22,746 bases of DNA, taken from the NCBI GenBank assembly GCA_041946755.1, contig JBHGBB010000039.1, positions 1 through 22,746 on the forward strand, written 5' to 3'. Positions 1-7,621 of this stretch are shown here, one piece after another. Within the stretch, counting starts at the first letter, position 1. The number at the start of each line of letters is the position of its first letter. This DNA comes from JBHGBB01 sp041946755 (GTDB lineage Bacteria > UBP4 > UBA4092 > JAOAEQ01). A model generated the notes under the pieces. The model made no database searches. It saw only the letters and a list, made by a program, of their open reading frames with translations, and was not told the origin of the DNA. The position numbers were made by a program, and so were the translations under genes.

Positions 1-155
1 TGCAATCCGGGAAATGGACTCCGGGAACCTGGCGGCAACTGCAATTCGAGTATACCCCGATTAGCACCAAGAATGCGGTCCAGATTGTCGGCATTAATCC
101 CAGCGGAAAACCTAGCGGTACCCTCTACTTCGATGAAGTAGAATTGAAACAGTAA
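1..155 (+). CDS. C-terminal end of a carbohydrate-binding-module-like protein (partial)
   Basis: An open frame enters from the left edge, with its first full codon at base 3, and stops with TAA at 153-155, giving the last 50 residues of a protein. The segment runs from QSGKWTPGTWRQLQFEYTP to GTLYFDEVELKQ. The alternation of short beta-strand segments and the ending GTLYFDEVEL resemble the last strand of jelly-roll carbohydrate-binding modules (CBM4/9-like), whose final strand often reads (L/V)YFD(D/E)V.L. This is a family resemblance judged by eye. The main catalytic or structural part lies outside the window. A sugar-related role would fit the rhamnosidase-like and sugar-binding genes elsewhere in the window. 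A hairpin terminator follows at 200-230. Confidence 0.6.
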   Translation, partial: QSGKWTPGTWRQLQFEYTPISTKNAVQIVGINPSGKPSGTLYFDEVELKQ

Positions 156-199
156 CTAACGGTATACTGCTGCATCTATCGATGGATTTAATCAAGTTC

Positions 200-230
200 G
201 GGCGAGTCGCTGACTCGCCCTGACTTTTTT
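200..230 (+). terminator. Rho-independent terminator after the CBM-like gene
   Basis: Perfect 9-bp arms GGGCGAGTC (200-208) and GACTCGCCC (212-220) flank a GCT loop and are followed by TGAC and a run of six T (225-230). It lies 45 bp after the stop at 155. The same 9-bp stem with a different loop (ATT) recurs at 20817-20837 inside a REP-like element. Confidence 0.85.
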
Positions 231-231
231 A

Positions 232-260
232 TTGACATCTCTCCGAATTATCGCTAATCT
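232..260 (+). promoter_or_regulatory. Sigma-70-type promoter for nnr
   Basis: TTGACA at 232-237, a 17-bp spacer, and TAATCT at 255-260. The -35 matches consensus exactly and the spacing is optimal. It lies directly after the terminator and about 70 bp before the nnr start codon at 330. Confidence 0.7.
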
Positions 261-329
261 TATACATTACAAACCAAATAATATTTTTGTGATTTTATAA
301 TTTTGTGTCTTCATGGTAAGATTATAGCT

Positions 330-1877
330 ATGAAAATCGTTACAGCAGAGCAGATGAAACAAATCGACCGCACTGCGATCGACCACCGGAATATTCCGAG
401 TTTGCGATTGATGGAACATGCCGGGAAAGCAGTTACTACTACATTACTGAACGATTTTCCAACGGCTAAACGTATAGCTATTTTCGTTGGAAAAGGAAAT
501 AACGGCGGGGATGCGTTAGTAGTAGCCCGATTGTTACATCAGAAACAGAAAAAGGTTTCGGTATATCTCACTGCGAATTCGGCAGAAATGTCGCCGGATG
601 CGAAATCGAATCTAAATAAATATCTCCGGTTACGCCGGGCACCGAAGCCCATCCAGATTACCAAAGATTTGCTGCATAACTTACCGCAGCTTCTAGCGGA
701 GTTTCATCTTATTATCGATGGATTGCTGGGTACCGGAATGAAAGGCAAAGTCGCCGGATTACTTGCTGATATTATCTTTTTAATCAACGATGCTAGAAAA
801 CCGATTGTCGCTATTGATATCCCTTCCGGATTACATGCCGATACCGGGGAACCGCTGGGGATATCGATTCGGGCAGCATTAACCGTCACTCTCGGTCTAC
901 CGAAACCGGGATTGATCACCTATCCCGGTGCGGAATATGCCGGCAAATTAGTTATTGCTGATATCGGATTACCGCCGGATTTGATGATTGATGAAAAAAT
1001 CAAATTGAATTGGCTTACCGCCTCCGAAATGAAATCGATATTACCTTTTCGCAAACCGGATACCCATAAAAATAATTTCGGGCATGTTCTGGTTCTTGCC
1101 GGCTCAGTTGGTTTCACCGGTGCAGCAACGTTAACCAGTATTAGCGCTCTTCGAGCCGGTGCGGGATTAGTTACTCTTGGGATTCCCAAGAGTCTATGCG
1201 ATATCATGGAATCTAAACTTACTGAAGTAATGAAATTGCCATTACCGGAAACTGAGCAGCGGAGTTTAGCACTTAAAGCAGAACAGCCGATTATGGAATT
1301 TGCAAAAAAAGCGACGGTGTTGGCTATCGGTCCCGGATTATCTTTGAATGAAGAGACGAAACAATTGGTTCGTAAAATTGTTATCCAATCTACCTTACCG
1401 ATGGTAATCGATGCTGACGGTATAACTGCTATTTCAGACGATTTATCGGTATTGCAGCAAGCGAAAGCGCCGGTAATTTTAACTCCGCATCCGGGAGAAA
1501 TGGCTAGGTTACTGCATTCAATCAGTAAAATGGTACAGTCGAACCGGATAGAATTAGCGAGAAGATTTGCGCAGGATTATAATGTTATCTTAGTTCTTAA
1601 AGGAGCGAGAACCGTTATCGCGGAACCGACCGGGCAGGTATATATCAATTCTACCGGCAATCCGGGTATGGCATCAGCCGGAGTCGGCGATGTTCTCACC
1701 GGACTTATTGCCGGATTCCTCAGTCAAAAAGTATCGCCACTCAATAGCGCATTGCTTGGGGTCTACCTTCATGGTTTGGCAGGCGACCTTGCCGCTGAAC
1801 AACTTACCCAATATAGCCTAATCGCTAGCGATATTCTAGCCTATTTACCTCAATCATTCCGCAATATTTTAGCATAG
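330..1877 (+). CDS. nnr: Bifunctional NAD(P)H-hydrate epimerase / ADP-dependent dehydratase
   Basis: This enzyme repairs hydrated NADH and NADPH: the N-terminal half interconverts the R and S epimers of NAD(P)HX and the C-terminal half dehydrates S-NAD(P)HX using ADP or ATP. I chose ATG 330 over the upstream TTG at 303 because the family begins MKIVTAEQM; this gives 515 residues, typical for the fused enzyme. YjeF_N domain motifs are GKGNNGGD (54-61), DGLLGTG (130-136) and IDIPSGLHADTG (162-173). The dehydratase domain shows GHVLVLAGS (251-259), GPGLS (334-338), DADGI (361-365), TPHPGEM (385-391) and the nucleotide-binding GNPGMASAGVGDVLTG (443-458). Both active halves look intact. It has its own promoter (232-260) and terminator (1886-1916), so it is probably monocistronic. 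The ribosome-binding site is weak (GGTAAG at about 315-320). Identification is secure. Confidence 0.96.
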   Translation: MKIVTAEQMKQIDRTAIDHRNIPSLRLMEHAGKAVTTTLLNDFPTAKRIAIFVGKGNNGGDALVVARLLHQKQKKVSVYLTANSAEMSPDAKSNLNKYLRLRRAPKPIQITKDLLHNLPQLLAEFHLIIDGLLGTGMKGKVAGLLADIIFLINDARKPIVAIDIPSGLHADTGEPLGISIRAALTVTLGLPKPGLITYPGAEYAGKLVIADIGLPPDLMIDEKIKLNWLTASEMKSILPFRKPDTHKNNFGHVLVLAGSVGFTGAATLTSISALRAGAGLVTLGIPKSLCDIMESKLTEVMKLPLPETEQRSLALKAEQPIMEFAKKATVLAIGPGLSLNEETKQLVRKIVIQSTLPMVIDADGITAISDDLSVLQQAKAPVILTPHPGEMARLLHSISKMVQSNRIELARRFAQDYNVILVLKGARTVIAEPTGQVYINSTGNPGMASAGVGDVLTGLIAGFLSQKVSPLNSALLGVYLHGLAGDLAAEQLTQYSLIASDILAYLPQSFRNILA

Positions 1878-1885
1878 TGATTTGG

Positions 1886-1916
1886 ATCAGTTTGCATAAC
1901 CTGCAAACTGATTTTT
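1886..1916 (+). terminator. Rho-independent terminator of nnr
   Basis: Perfect 11-bp arms ATCAGTTTGCA (1886-1896) and TGCAAACTGAT (1902-1912), loop TAACC, then five T ending at 1916. It begins 9 bp after the nnr stop codon. Confidence 0.9.
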
Positions 1917-2000
1917 GAAATCAACTATCATGCTATCAATGAAATAAATCTATTTAAAATAAAGTCTAAATATACTATATTATTGATTTATTTATGGTTA

Positions 2001-2044
2001 TATAGCAAACTGCATAATATGCAGTTTGCTATAAGTTTGCTATA
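2001..2044. repeat. Hairpin with perfect 14-bp arms plus a repeated half
   Basis: TATAGCAAACTGCA (2001-2014), loop TAATA, TGCAGTTTGCTATA (2020-2033). The right arm's last 11 bases, AGTTTGCTATA, are repeated directly at 2034-2044. The preceding TTTATGGTTATA recurs just before the first hairpin of the array near 16028, so the two loci may share an element type. Confidence 0.75.
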
Positions 2045-2126
2045 TTCGATTATCATGATTGATACAGTATCAATACCTTCGATTGATTATGACTTTTAAT
2101 GATTATACCGATTATGTTTTGAGCTT

Positions 2127-2155
2127 TGACGAGGGATATCCGATATCCCTCGTCA
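2127..2155. repeat. Near-perfect palindrome, 14-bp arms, one central base
   Basis: TGACGAGGGATATC (2127-2140), central C (2141), GATATCCCTCGTCA (2142-2155). There is no T-run after it on either strand and no GTAG cap, so it fits neither a typical terminator nor the REP-like elements at 12321, 19292 and 20785. Confidence 0.7.
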
Positions 2156-2412
2156 TCACCCCGGTCAGAATAAACAAATCCTCTAAAGCTTCTACCGTGC
2201 CATTTTGGCATGGTTAATCTTGTTAACTCTATATTTATCAATAATAAGCAAATACTTATTCAGCTTAAACTATATCAATTTGGCATATTTATTTGATAGA
2301 TACCCCAGCTTTATAACCCATGCATTCCTGATTCTATTATAGTTATCCAAAACATCTAGCGTTGGTATGCTAATTGCTCAATATAAAGAGTGAAAAATTT
2401 AATATCTTTACG

Positions 2413-2420
2413 AAAGGAGG
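2413..2420 (+). promoter_or_regulatory. Shine-Dalgarno that fixes the hsp20 start
   Basis: AAAGGAGG lies 8 bp before ATG 2429. It sits inside the longer open frame that begins at 2390, so the downstream ATG is the real start. Confidence 0.85.
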
Positions 2421-2428
2421 GAAAGAGT

Positions 2429-2872
2429 ATGGCAATCGTTCGCTGGAGTCCATTTCGGGATGTCGTCGGACTAAGGGATGAAATGGACCGGTTATTCGAT
2501 AATTTCTTCGCACGGTCAGGTGAACGAGGGACTTTCGATACTCCTTGGGCACCGACAGTAGATATTTATGAAACTAAAGAAGCGGTGGTAATCGATGCAG
2601 AACTTCCGGGTATGAAACAGAGCGATATCGAAGTTAGTGTTACCGATAACACCTTAACGATTAAAGGTGAAAAGAAACAGGAAAAGAATACGCAAGAAGA
2701 GAATTTCCATCGGGTAGAACGGATTTATGGTTCATTCAGTCGGTCATTCACTCTCCCGGTAGGAGTGCATGCAGAAAAAATTAAAGCGGTGTATAAAGAT
2801 GGAGTTCTGAAAATCACATTACCGAAAGCGGAAGAAGTTCAACCAAAACAAATCCCGATTGAAGTGAAGTAA
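2429..2872 (+). CDS. Small heat-shock protein, Hsp20/alpha-crystallin family
   Basis: This is an ATP-independent holdase that forms cytoplasmic oligomers, binds unfolding proteins and hands them to DnaK. The product is 147 residues, usual for the family. The N-terminal arm starts MAIVRWSPFRD and contains the helix LRDEMDRLFDNFF. The alpha-crystallin domain spans about 41-135 (from PTVDIYETKEAVVIDAELPG) and carries the conserved A-x4-G-V-L signature as AVYKDGVL (120-127). The C-terminal I-x-I oligomerisation motif is IPI (142-144). A strong Shine-Dalgarno sets the start. dnaK follows 123 bp downstream on the same strand, a functional pairing and perhaps a shared transcript. I found no HrcA/CIRCE site or recognisable heat-shock sigma promoter upstream. 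Family assignment is secure. Confidence 0.95.
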   Translation: MAIVRWSPFRDVVGLRDEMDRLFDNFFARSGERGTFDTPWAPTVDIYETKEAVVIDAELPGMKQSDIEVSVTDNTLTIKGEKKQEKNTQEENFHRVERIYGSFSRSFTLPVGVHAEKIKAVYKDGVLKITLPKAEEVQPKQIPIEVK

Positions 2873-2883
2873 TACCAATAATA

Positions 2884-2966
2884 GATTACACAGATTATAG
2901 GAAACGAGATTACTGTGATGCAAACTTATAATCTGTGTAATCCGGCTTTATAACATCTGTGTAATC
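2884..2966. repeat. GATTACACAG-type inverted repeat between hsp20 and dnaK
   Basis: Perfect 16-bp arms GATTACACAGATTATA (2884-2899) and TATAATCTGTGTAATC (2927-2942), then a third partial copy ATCTGTGTAATC (2955-2966). The core AGATTACACAG recurs in the hairpin at 7567, and ATCTGTG direct repeats occur at 18910-18925. There is no T-run, so it is not an obvious terminator. Confidence 0.8.
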
Positions 2967-2995
2967 ATTCTTATTAATGAAAAGAGGTAATTTAT

Positions 2996-4972
2996 ATGGC
3001 AAGCAATAAGGTTATTGGAATCGATTTAGGTACGACCAACTCCTGCGTTGCCGTGGTTGAAGGTGGGGAACCGGTAGTCATCCCGAATTCGGAAGGCAGC
3101 CGGACGACTCCCTCGGTAGTTGGTTTCACCAAAACCGGCGACCGGCCGGTAGGTCAGGTGGCAAAACGGCAGGCGATTACTAATCCGGATAGTACCATCT
3201 ATTCGATTAAACGGTTCATGGGACGAAGATATCGTGAAGTAGGCTCGGAACTGAAACTGGTTCCTTATAAAGTAGTAGAAGCGGATAATGGCGATGCCCG
3301 GGTATCGATTCAGGGAAAAGAATATTCACCCCCGGAAATCTCAGCGATGATTTTGCAGAAGATGCGGCAGACCGCTGAAGATTATCTCGGTGAGAAAGTG
3401 ACCGATGCCGTAGTCACCGTACCCGCATATTTTAATGATAGCCAGCGGCAGGCAACTAAAGATGCCGGCCGGATCGCCGGACTTAATGTTCTCCGGATTA
3501 TTAATGAACCAACCGCAGCCTCGTTAGCTTATGGCTTGGATAAAAAGAAAAATGAAAAGATAGCGGTATACGACCTCGGTGGTGGAACCTTCGATATCTC
3601 GGTACTCGAAATCGGAGACGGCGTTTTTGAAGTTAAATCGACTAACGGCGATACCCATTTAGGTGGCGACGATTTCGACCAGCGGGTAATCGATTGGATC
3701 GCCGATGAGTTCAAGAAACAGGAAGGAATCGATCTGCGAAAAGACCGGATGGCATTGCAACGATTGAAAGAGGCAGCGGAAAAAGCGAAATGCGAATTAT
3801 CGTCTACCATGCAGACCGATATAAATCTCCCGTTTATCACGGCTGATGCGAATGGCCCGAAACATCTGAACCTGACTCTGACCCGGTCGAAATTGGAACA
3901 ACTGGTTGCGGATTTGGTTGAACGAACGGTCGGACCAGTGAAGAAAGCATTAGCAGATGCGAAACTGGAAGAGAAAGCGATTGATGAAGTAGTCTTGGTC
4001 GGAGGCCAAACCCGGATGCCGGCAGTCCAGGAACTGGTAAAAAAGCTGTTCGGGAAAGAGCCGCATAAAGGAGTTAATCCGGATGAAGTAGTTGCAATTG
4101 GAGCGGCAATTCAAGGCGCGGTTCTTAAAGGTGAAATTAAAGATGTGCTGTTACTCGACGTTACTCCGCTATCGCTTGGTATCGAGACTTTAGGCGGGGT
4201 TATGACCCGGTTGATTGAACGGAACACTACCATCCCGACCCGGAAAAGCGAAGTATTCACGACTGCCGGAGATAGCCAGACCAGCGTTGAAGTGCATGTT
4301 CTGCAAGGGGAACGGGAAATGGCAGCGGATAATAAAACCATCGGCCGGTTCCATCTAGATGGGATTCCACCGGCACCGCGCGGGATACCGCAGATTGAAG
4401 TCTCGTTTGATATCGATGCGAACGGTATCTTGCATGTTACGGCGAAAGATAAAGCGACCGGTCGAGAGCAGAAGATAACCATCACTGCATCCAGCGGGTT
4501 GAATGAACAGGATATCAAAAAGATGGTACATGAAGCGGAAGAGCATTCGGCTGAAGATAAACAGAAACGGGAAGAAATCGAAGTTCGCAACCAGGCAGAT
4601 TCTCTGGTCTACCAAACTGAGAAGACCATGAAAGACCTAGGCGATAAGATGGATAGCAACTCGAAATCCCAGTTAGAAACTGCTATCGGTCGGGTGAAAG
4701 AAGCGTTGAAAGGAAAAGATACCGGCGAGATTAAATCGGCGATGGACGCTCTTAACCAGACCTGGCATAAGATTTCGCAAACTTTATATCAGCATGCCGG
4801 TGGCGCTCAACCGGGTGGTCCAGGACCGCAAGGGCCGGGACCGGGCAGTGCTGGTCCAGGATTCGGAGCAGGGCCGGGTTCGGGTAATGGTCATGCGAAA
4901 CCGGGCAACGGCGGCGAAACCGTTGACGCGGATTATGAAGTTGTCGATGACGATAAAAAGCGCGGGAATTAA
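2996..4972 (+). CDS. dnaK: Chaperone protein DnaK (Hsp70)
   Basis: DnaK is the ATP-driven Hsp70 chaperone that folds and rescues cytosolic proteins with DnaJ and GrpE. The 658-residue product is slightly longer than the E. coli protein (638). The nucleotide-binding domain (about 1-382) shows IGIDLGTTNS (7-16), TVPAYFNDSQRQATKDAG (141-158), VYDLGGGTFDISVLE (191-205) and VVLVGGQTRMP (332-342). The interdomain linker is DVLLLD (383-388). The substrate-binding beta domain follows, then the helical lid (about 504-600). The tail is an unusually Gly/Pro-rich stretch (601-640, with PGGPGPQGPGPG) ending in an acidic DADYEVVDDDKKRGN, which resembles the usual C-terminal EEV-type ending but is followed by KKRGN. 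The Shine-Dalgarno AAAGAGGT (2981-2988) is 7 bp from ATG. No dnaJ, grpE or hrcA is visible, so dnaK stands apart from its common operon. Identification is secure. Confidence 0.98.
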   Translation: MASNKVIGIDLGTTNSCVAVVEGGEPVVIPNSEGSRTTPSVVGFTKTGDRPVGQVAKRQAITNPDSTIYSIKRFMGRRYREVGSELKLVPYKVVEADNGDARVSIQGKEYSPPEISAMILQKMRQTAEDYLGEKVTDAVVTVPAYFNDSQRQATKDAGRIAGLNVLRIINEPTAASLAYGLDKKKNEKIAVYDLGGGTFDISVLEIGDGVFEVKSTNGDTHLGGDDFDQRVIDWIADEFKKQEGIDLRKDRMALQRLKEAAEKAKCELSSTMQTDINLPFITADANGPKHLNLTLTRSKLEQLVADLVERTVGPVKKALADAKLEEKAIDEVVLVGGQTRMPAVQELVKKLFGKEPHKGVNPDEVVAIGAAIQGAVLKGEIKDVLLLDVTPLSLGIETLGGVMTRLIERNTTIPTRKSEVFTTAGDSQTSVEVHVLQGEREMAADNKTIGRFHLDGIPPAPRGIPQIEVSFDIDANGILHVTAKDKATGREQKITITASSGLNEQDIKKMVHEAEEHSAEDKQKREEIEVRNQADSLVYQTEKTMKDLGDKMDSNSKSQLETAIGRVKEALKGKDTGEIKSAMDALNQTWHKISQTLYQHAGGAQPGGPGPQGPGPGSAGPGFGAGPGSGNGHAKPGNGGETVDADYEVVDDDKKRGN

Positions 4973-5013
4973 GGTTCCTGACTTCAATTAGATTGTTATA
5001 AGTTAATTTCAAG

Positions 5014-5050
5014 GCAAGGAGTATAAATTGATTTTATACCCTTGCTCTTC
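5014..5050 (+). terminator. Terminator-like hairpin after dnaK
   Basis: GCAAGG (5014-5019) plus GTATAAA (5021-5027) pair with TTTATAC (5033-5039) plus CCTTGC (5040-5045), with one bulged A at 5020 and loop TTGAT. A pyrimidine-rich TCTTCTATCTC follows rather than a clean T-run. It lies 42 bp after the dnaK stop. Confidence 0.65.
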
Positions 5051-5420
5051 TATCTCTAAATAGTACTTCTTATTACAGCAGCTTATGAAGTCGTTGATAA
5101 CGATTAGAAACGCATAATTAAAGTTTCAACATCAATTTTAAACCTGCCATTCACCAGTTATTTCGGAAATATATCACATCTAAAATAACACAAAAATCAT
5201 TGATTATAGAAGAAGTAAACCACTAAATTATATTCTCTATTTTTTGGGTGATATCAAGAAGGATAATGTTTCTCTTTAATATTTTTCTTCGCTATTAAGA
5301 TCATTTTTTCTTACTCGTTATATATTTCTTAAAGGCACTGCCTGGGATTCACATATTTCTAGAGTTTTATTTAGTATCGTTGTTAGATATTTAGAACTAC
5401 AGTGTGCTATATGTATTTTC
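5051..5420. other. AT-rich spacer, nothing recognised
   Basis: About 370 bp of low-G+C sequence between the dnaK terminator and the promoter of the next gene. I see no open frame with a start site, no strong hairpin, no tRNA and no repeat. The drop in G+C begins here and continues through the next gene. Confidence 0.6.
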
Positions 5421-5448
5421 TTGACAAGTTTATAGAAAAAGATATAAA
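5421..5448 (+). promoter_or_regulatory. Strong sigma-70-type promoter for the SBBP-repeat gene
   Basis: TTGACA at 5421-5426, a 16-bp spacer, and TATAAA at 5443-5448, about 40 bp before ATG 5489. Between them a textbook Shine-Dalgarno AAGGAGGT (5471-5478) lies 10 bp from the start codon. Confidence 0.8.
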
Positions 5449-5488
5449 CTATTTCATATTTTTCTACTAAAAGGAGGTTAAGAAATTA

Positions 5489-7252
5489 ATGATTTTAAAA
5501 CAAAATTTTCTAGTAACGATTTTGATAGATTTAATAACTATTTTTGGACTATCTGGTTTTGCTAACGCTGGACAACTGGTCTATTCTACCTACTTGGGGG
5601 AAAGTAGAATCTATGCGCTTGCTGTAGATAGCAATGGCAATGCTTATATTACCGGAGAAGCTAATTATCCTGATTTTCCAGTAACACCCGGAGCATATGA
5701 TACAACTTATAATGGTGGTGGTAGTGTTTTTGTAACGAAGTTAAATGCATCTGGTTCTGCATTAGTCTATTCTACATTTTTGGGAAGTATGTCCGCTAAT
5801 TGTATGGGACTTGCGATAGATAATATTGGTAATGTTTATATTACAGGATTAACTTGGTCCAATGATTTTCCGACTACTTCTGGCGCCTTCGATACCACGT
5901 ATAATGGTAATGGTGATTTAGTTGTATGTAAATTAAATACAACGGGGTCAGCATTGATTTATTCTACTTATTTAGGAGGAAAATCATCAGAAGGTTATTA
6001 TAACGTAGATATTGTCGCAGACAATAGCGGAAATGCTTATGTTACTGGAGAAACTTATTCTACAGATTTTCCAACAACCCCAGGTGCATTCGATACTACA
6101 TTAAATGGACAATGTGATATTTTCGTTAGTAAGTTAAACCCTAACGGCTCCACTTTGCTTTATTCTACTTTTATTGGAGGTAGTAATGATGATATTGGTT
6201 CTGGTATTGCATTAGATAAAGATGGCTACATTTATATAACAGGATATACCTGTTCATCGGCAACTTTTCCGACCACTTCAGGTGCATTTGATACTTCTCC
6301 TAATGGTGGAATGGATGTTGTTGTTTGTAAATTCAATCCAACATTATCGTCTCTCATTTATTCGACTTTTTTAGGTGGAAGTGGATATGATTGTGGACCT
6401 AATGGAACTGTAAGTATTGCAGTAAACGATTTTGGAAATGCATATATTGCAGGATGGACTGAATCGTTTGATTTCCCTACCACTCCTTATGTATATCAAA
6501 GAACTTTCGGTGGCGAGGGCAGCGCTTTCGTAACCAAGCTAAATTCTGCGGGTTCAGGGTTGGTTTATTCAACCTATATAGGTGGTGAAGCTTATAATAA
6601 AGAAGGTGACAATATGGCACTAGACGTTGCAGGTAATGTCTATATTACTGGATATACGGATTCTACCGCTTTTCCTATTACCTCGAATGCATACACTACC
6701 ACGTTTCAAGGTGGACCTTATGATGTTTTTATTAGTAAGTTAAATTCTACAGGAACAGAGCTTCTCTATTCTACCTACTTTGGTGGAAACCAACTAGAAT
6801 ATAGCACTGGCATTGCCGTAGATAATGATGGTACTGCATATATTTCGGGATATACCGAATCGTCAACTGATTTTCCTATAACTACGAATGCTTTTGATAC
6901 TATATTTCATGGCAGATACAATAATGGTTTTGTAAGTAAACTAGCTTTAGTGGATTCTTCTCCTGTTGCGAGTTTCTACGGAACACCAACTACTGGGAAA
7001 ACACCTTTATTCGTTCAATTCTATGATACTTCGACCGGCGGAATTCCTAAATCTTGGTATTGGACTTTTGGAGATGGATCTACAAGCACAAAACAGCATC
7101 CAGGTCACATTTACAAAACTTGTGGCGAATATACAGTTTCTTTAACGGTCGGAAATACATATGGAATCAGCACTGCCATCAAGAACAATTATGTTTCTAT
7201 ACCGACAGCAGTTGATCAACCTTTTTGGCTAGGGTATGACCGATATAAATAA
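5489..7252 (+). CDS. Secreted SBBP beta-propeller-repeat protein with C-terminal PKD domain
   Basis: This is a predicted exported protein of 587 residues. A signal peptide (1-27, hydrophobic core VTILIDLITIFG, cleavage after ANA) precedes seven SBBP-type repeats. Each repeat opens with (L/V)YST(Y/F)(L/I/F)G and continues through D..GN.Y(I/V)TG, FP.T..A(F/Y)DT and a K(L/F)N segment. The YST motifs start at residues 32, 94, 158, 225, 291, 360 and 427, so the repeat is 62-69 residues long. A PKD domain follows (about 492-572) with WYWTFGDGSTS and a final TVSLTV strand. No transmembrane anchor or sortase motif follows; the protein ends WLGYDRYK. SBBP and PKD modules are usual in cell-surface or extracellular proteins, but no enzymatic function can be read. 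Codon use differs from the neighbours (three of four Arg codons I located are AGA; the other genes favour CGG and CGA), suggesting acquisition by transfer. It has its own promoter. Confidence 0.88.
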   Translation: MILKQNFLVTILIDLITIFGLSGFANAGQLVYSTYLGESRIYALAVDSNGNAYITGEANYPDFPVTPGAYDTTYNGGGSVFVTKLNASGSALVYSTFLGSMSANCMGLAIDNIGNVYITGLTWSNDFPTTSGAFDTTYNGNGDLVVCKLNTTGSALIYSTYLGGKSSEGYYNVDIVADNSGNAYVTGETYSTDFPTTPGAFDTTLNGQCDIFVSKLNPNGSTLLYSTFIGGSNDDIGSGIALDKDGYIYITGYTCSSATFPTTSGAFDTSPNGGMDVVVCKFNPTLSSLIYSTFLGGSGYDCGPNGTVSIAVNDFGNAYIAGWTESFDFPTTPYVYQRTFGGEGSAFVTKLNSAGSGLVYSTYIGGEAYNKEGDNMALDVAGNVYITGYTDSTAFPITSNAYTTTFQGGPYDVFISKLNSTGTELLYSTYFGGNQLEYSTGIAVDNDGTAYISGYTESSTDFPITTNAFDTIFHGRYNNGFVSKLALVDSSPVASFYGTPTTGKTPLFVQFYDTSTGGIPKSWYWTFGDGSTSTKQHPGHIYKTCGEYTVSLTVGNTYGISTAIKNNYVSIPTAVDQPFWLGYDRYK

Positions 7253-7561
7253 GCACGACTGAATCCCTTAATTTCTACATTATTCAGAATAATACAATTA
7301 TCGGTTACGACAATATGTATTATATTCGCCGGTAATTGATAATTAAAACCAATATCCTAAATAAAATATATTTTACACTATAGCTTCCACTAGCATCAAA
7401 ATCAACTCACTATAGGCAAATACTTTGCTTAATTATAATATTACTTTTATATCTTGTAACGGAAATAAATCCTAAAAATCAAATGTTTCAAGAATTTAAT
7501 ATTTAATCAGCAACGGAAAAGTTTATTTTGCCTATCATAAAGATAGTATAGTATCGTCTTT
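7253..7561. other. AT-rich spacer, nothing recognised
   Basis: About 310 bp of low-G+C sequence after the SBBP gene. It holds only a short AT hairpin (ATTATTC/GAATAAT, 7279-7293) and no supported gene or promoter. Confidence 0.55.
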
Positions 7562-7618
7562 AAAAAGATTACACAGCCCCTGCTTGAAGCAGGCTGGGTT
7601 TATATAATCTTTTTTTTA
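7562..7618 (+). terminator. Long hairpin with T-run immediately before the first esterase gene
   Basis: Outer arms AAAAAGATTA (7562-7571) and TAATCTTTTT (7605-7614) enclose an inner CCTGCT-TGA-AGCAGG hairpin. A run of eight T follows TAATC (7610-7617). The A-run on the left gives a T-run on the other strand, so it could act in both directions. It contains the AGATTACACAG core also seen at 2883-2893. The T-run ends 4 bp before ATG 7622. Confidence 0.7.
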
Positions 7619-7621
7619 TAT

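Larger units (their letters stand above)
1917..2412. other. AT-rich spacer between nnr and hsp20 with several palindromes
   Basis: About 500 bp with no convincing gene. A 62-codon antisense open frame at 2053-2241 has no ribosome-binding site and reads across two palindromes. The spacer holds a 14-bp-arm hairpin (2001-2033), an 8-bp-arm palindrome ATTGATAC/GTATCAAT centred on 2066, a 14-bp-arm palindrome (2127-2155) and a small hairpin TGCCA-TTT-TGGCA (2198-2210). I found no CIRCE element and no clear promoter for hsp20. Confidence 0.6.

Noticed and set aside
303..329. TTG start for nnr at 303
   Set aside because: The nine extra residues do not match the family N-terminus, while ATG 330 gives the usual MKIVTAEQM start and 515 residues.
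2053..2241. Small 62-residue gene on the - strand
   Set aside because: It has no ribosome-binding site, low-complexity AT-rich composition, and reads through two palindromes.
2245..2412. CIRCE/HrcA operator or heat-shock sigma promoter before hsp20
   Set aside because: No TTAGCACTC/GAGTGCTAA inverted repeat and no CTTGAAA...CCCCAT arrangement at suitable spacing was found.
2390..2428. Longer N-terminus for the Hsp20
   Set aside because: The extra codons contain the AAAGGAGG ribosome-binding site, and the family starts at MAIVRW.
3529..4590. Antisense open frames across dnaK (3529-3840, 4111-4590)
   Set aside because: They lie opposite a highly conserved gene, lack ribosome-binding sites and show no recognisable protein features.
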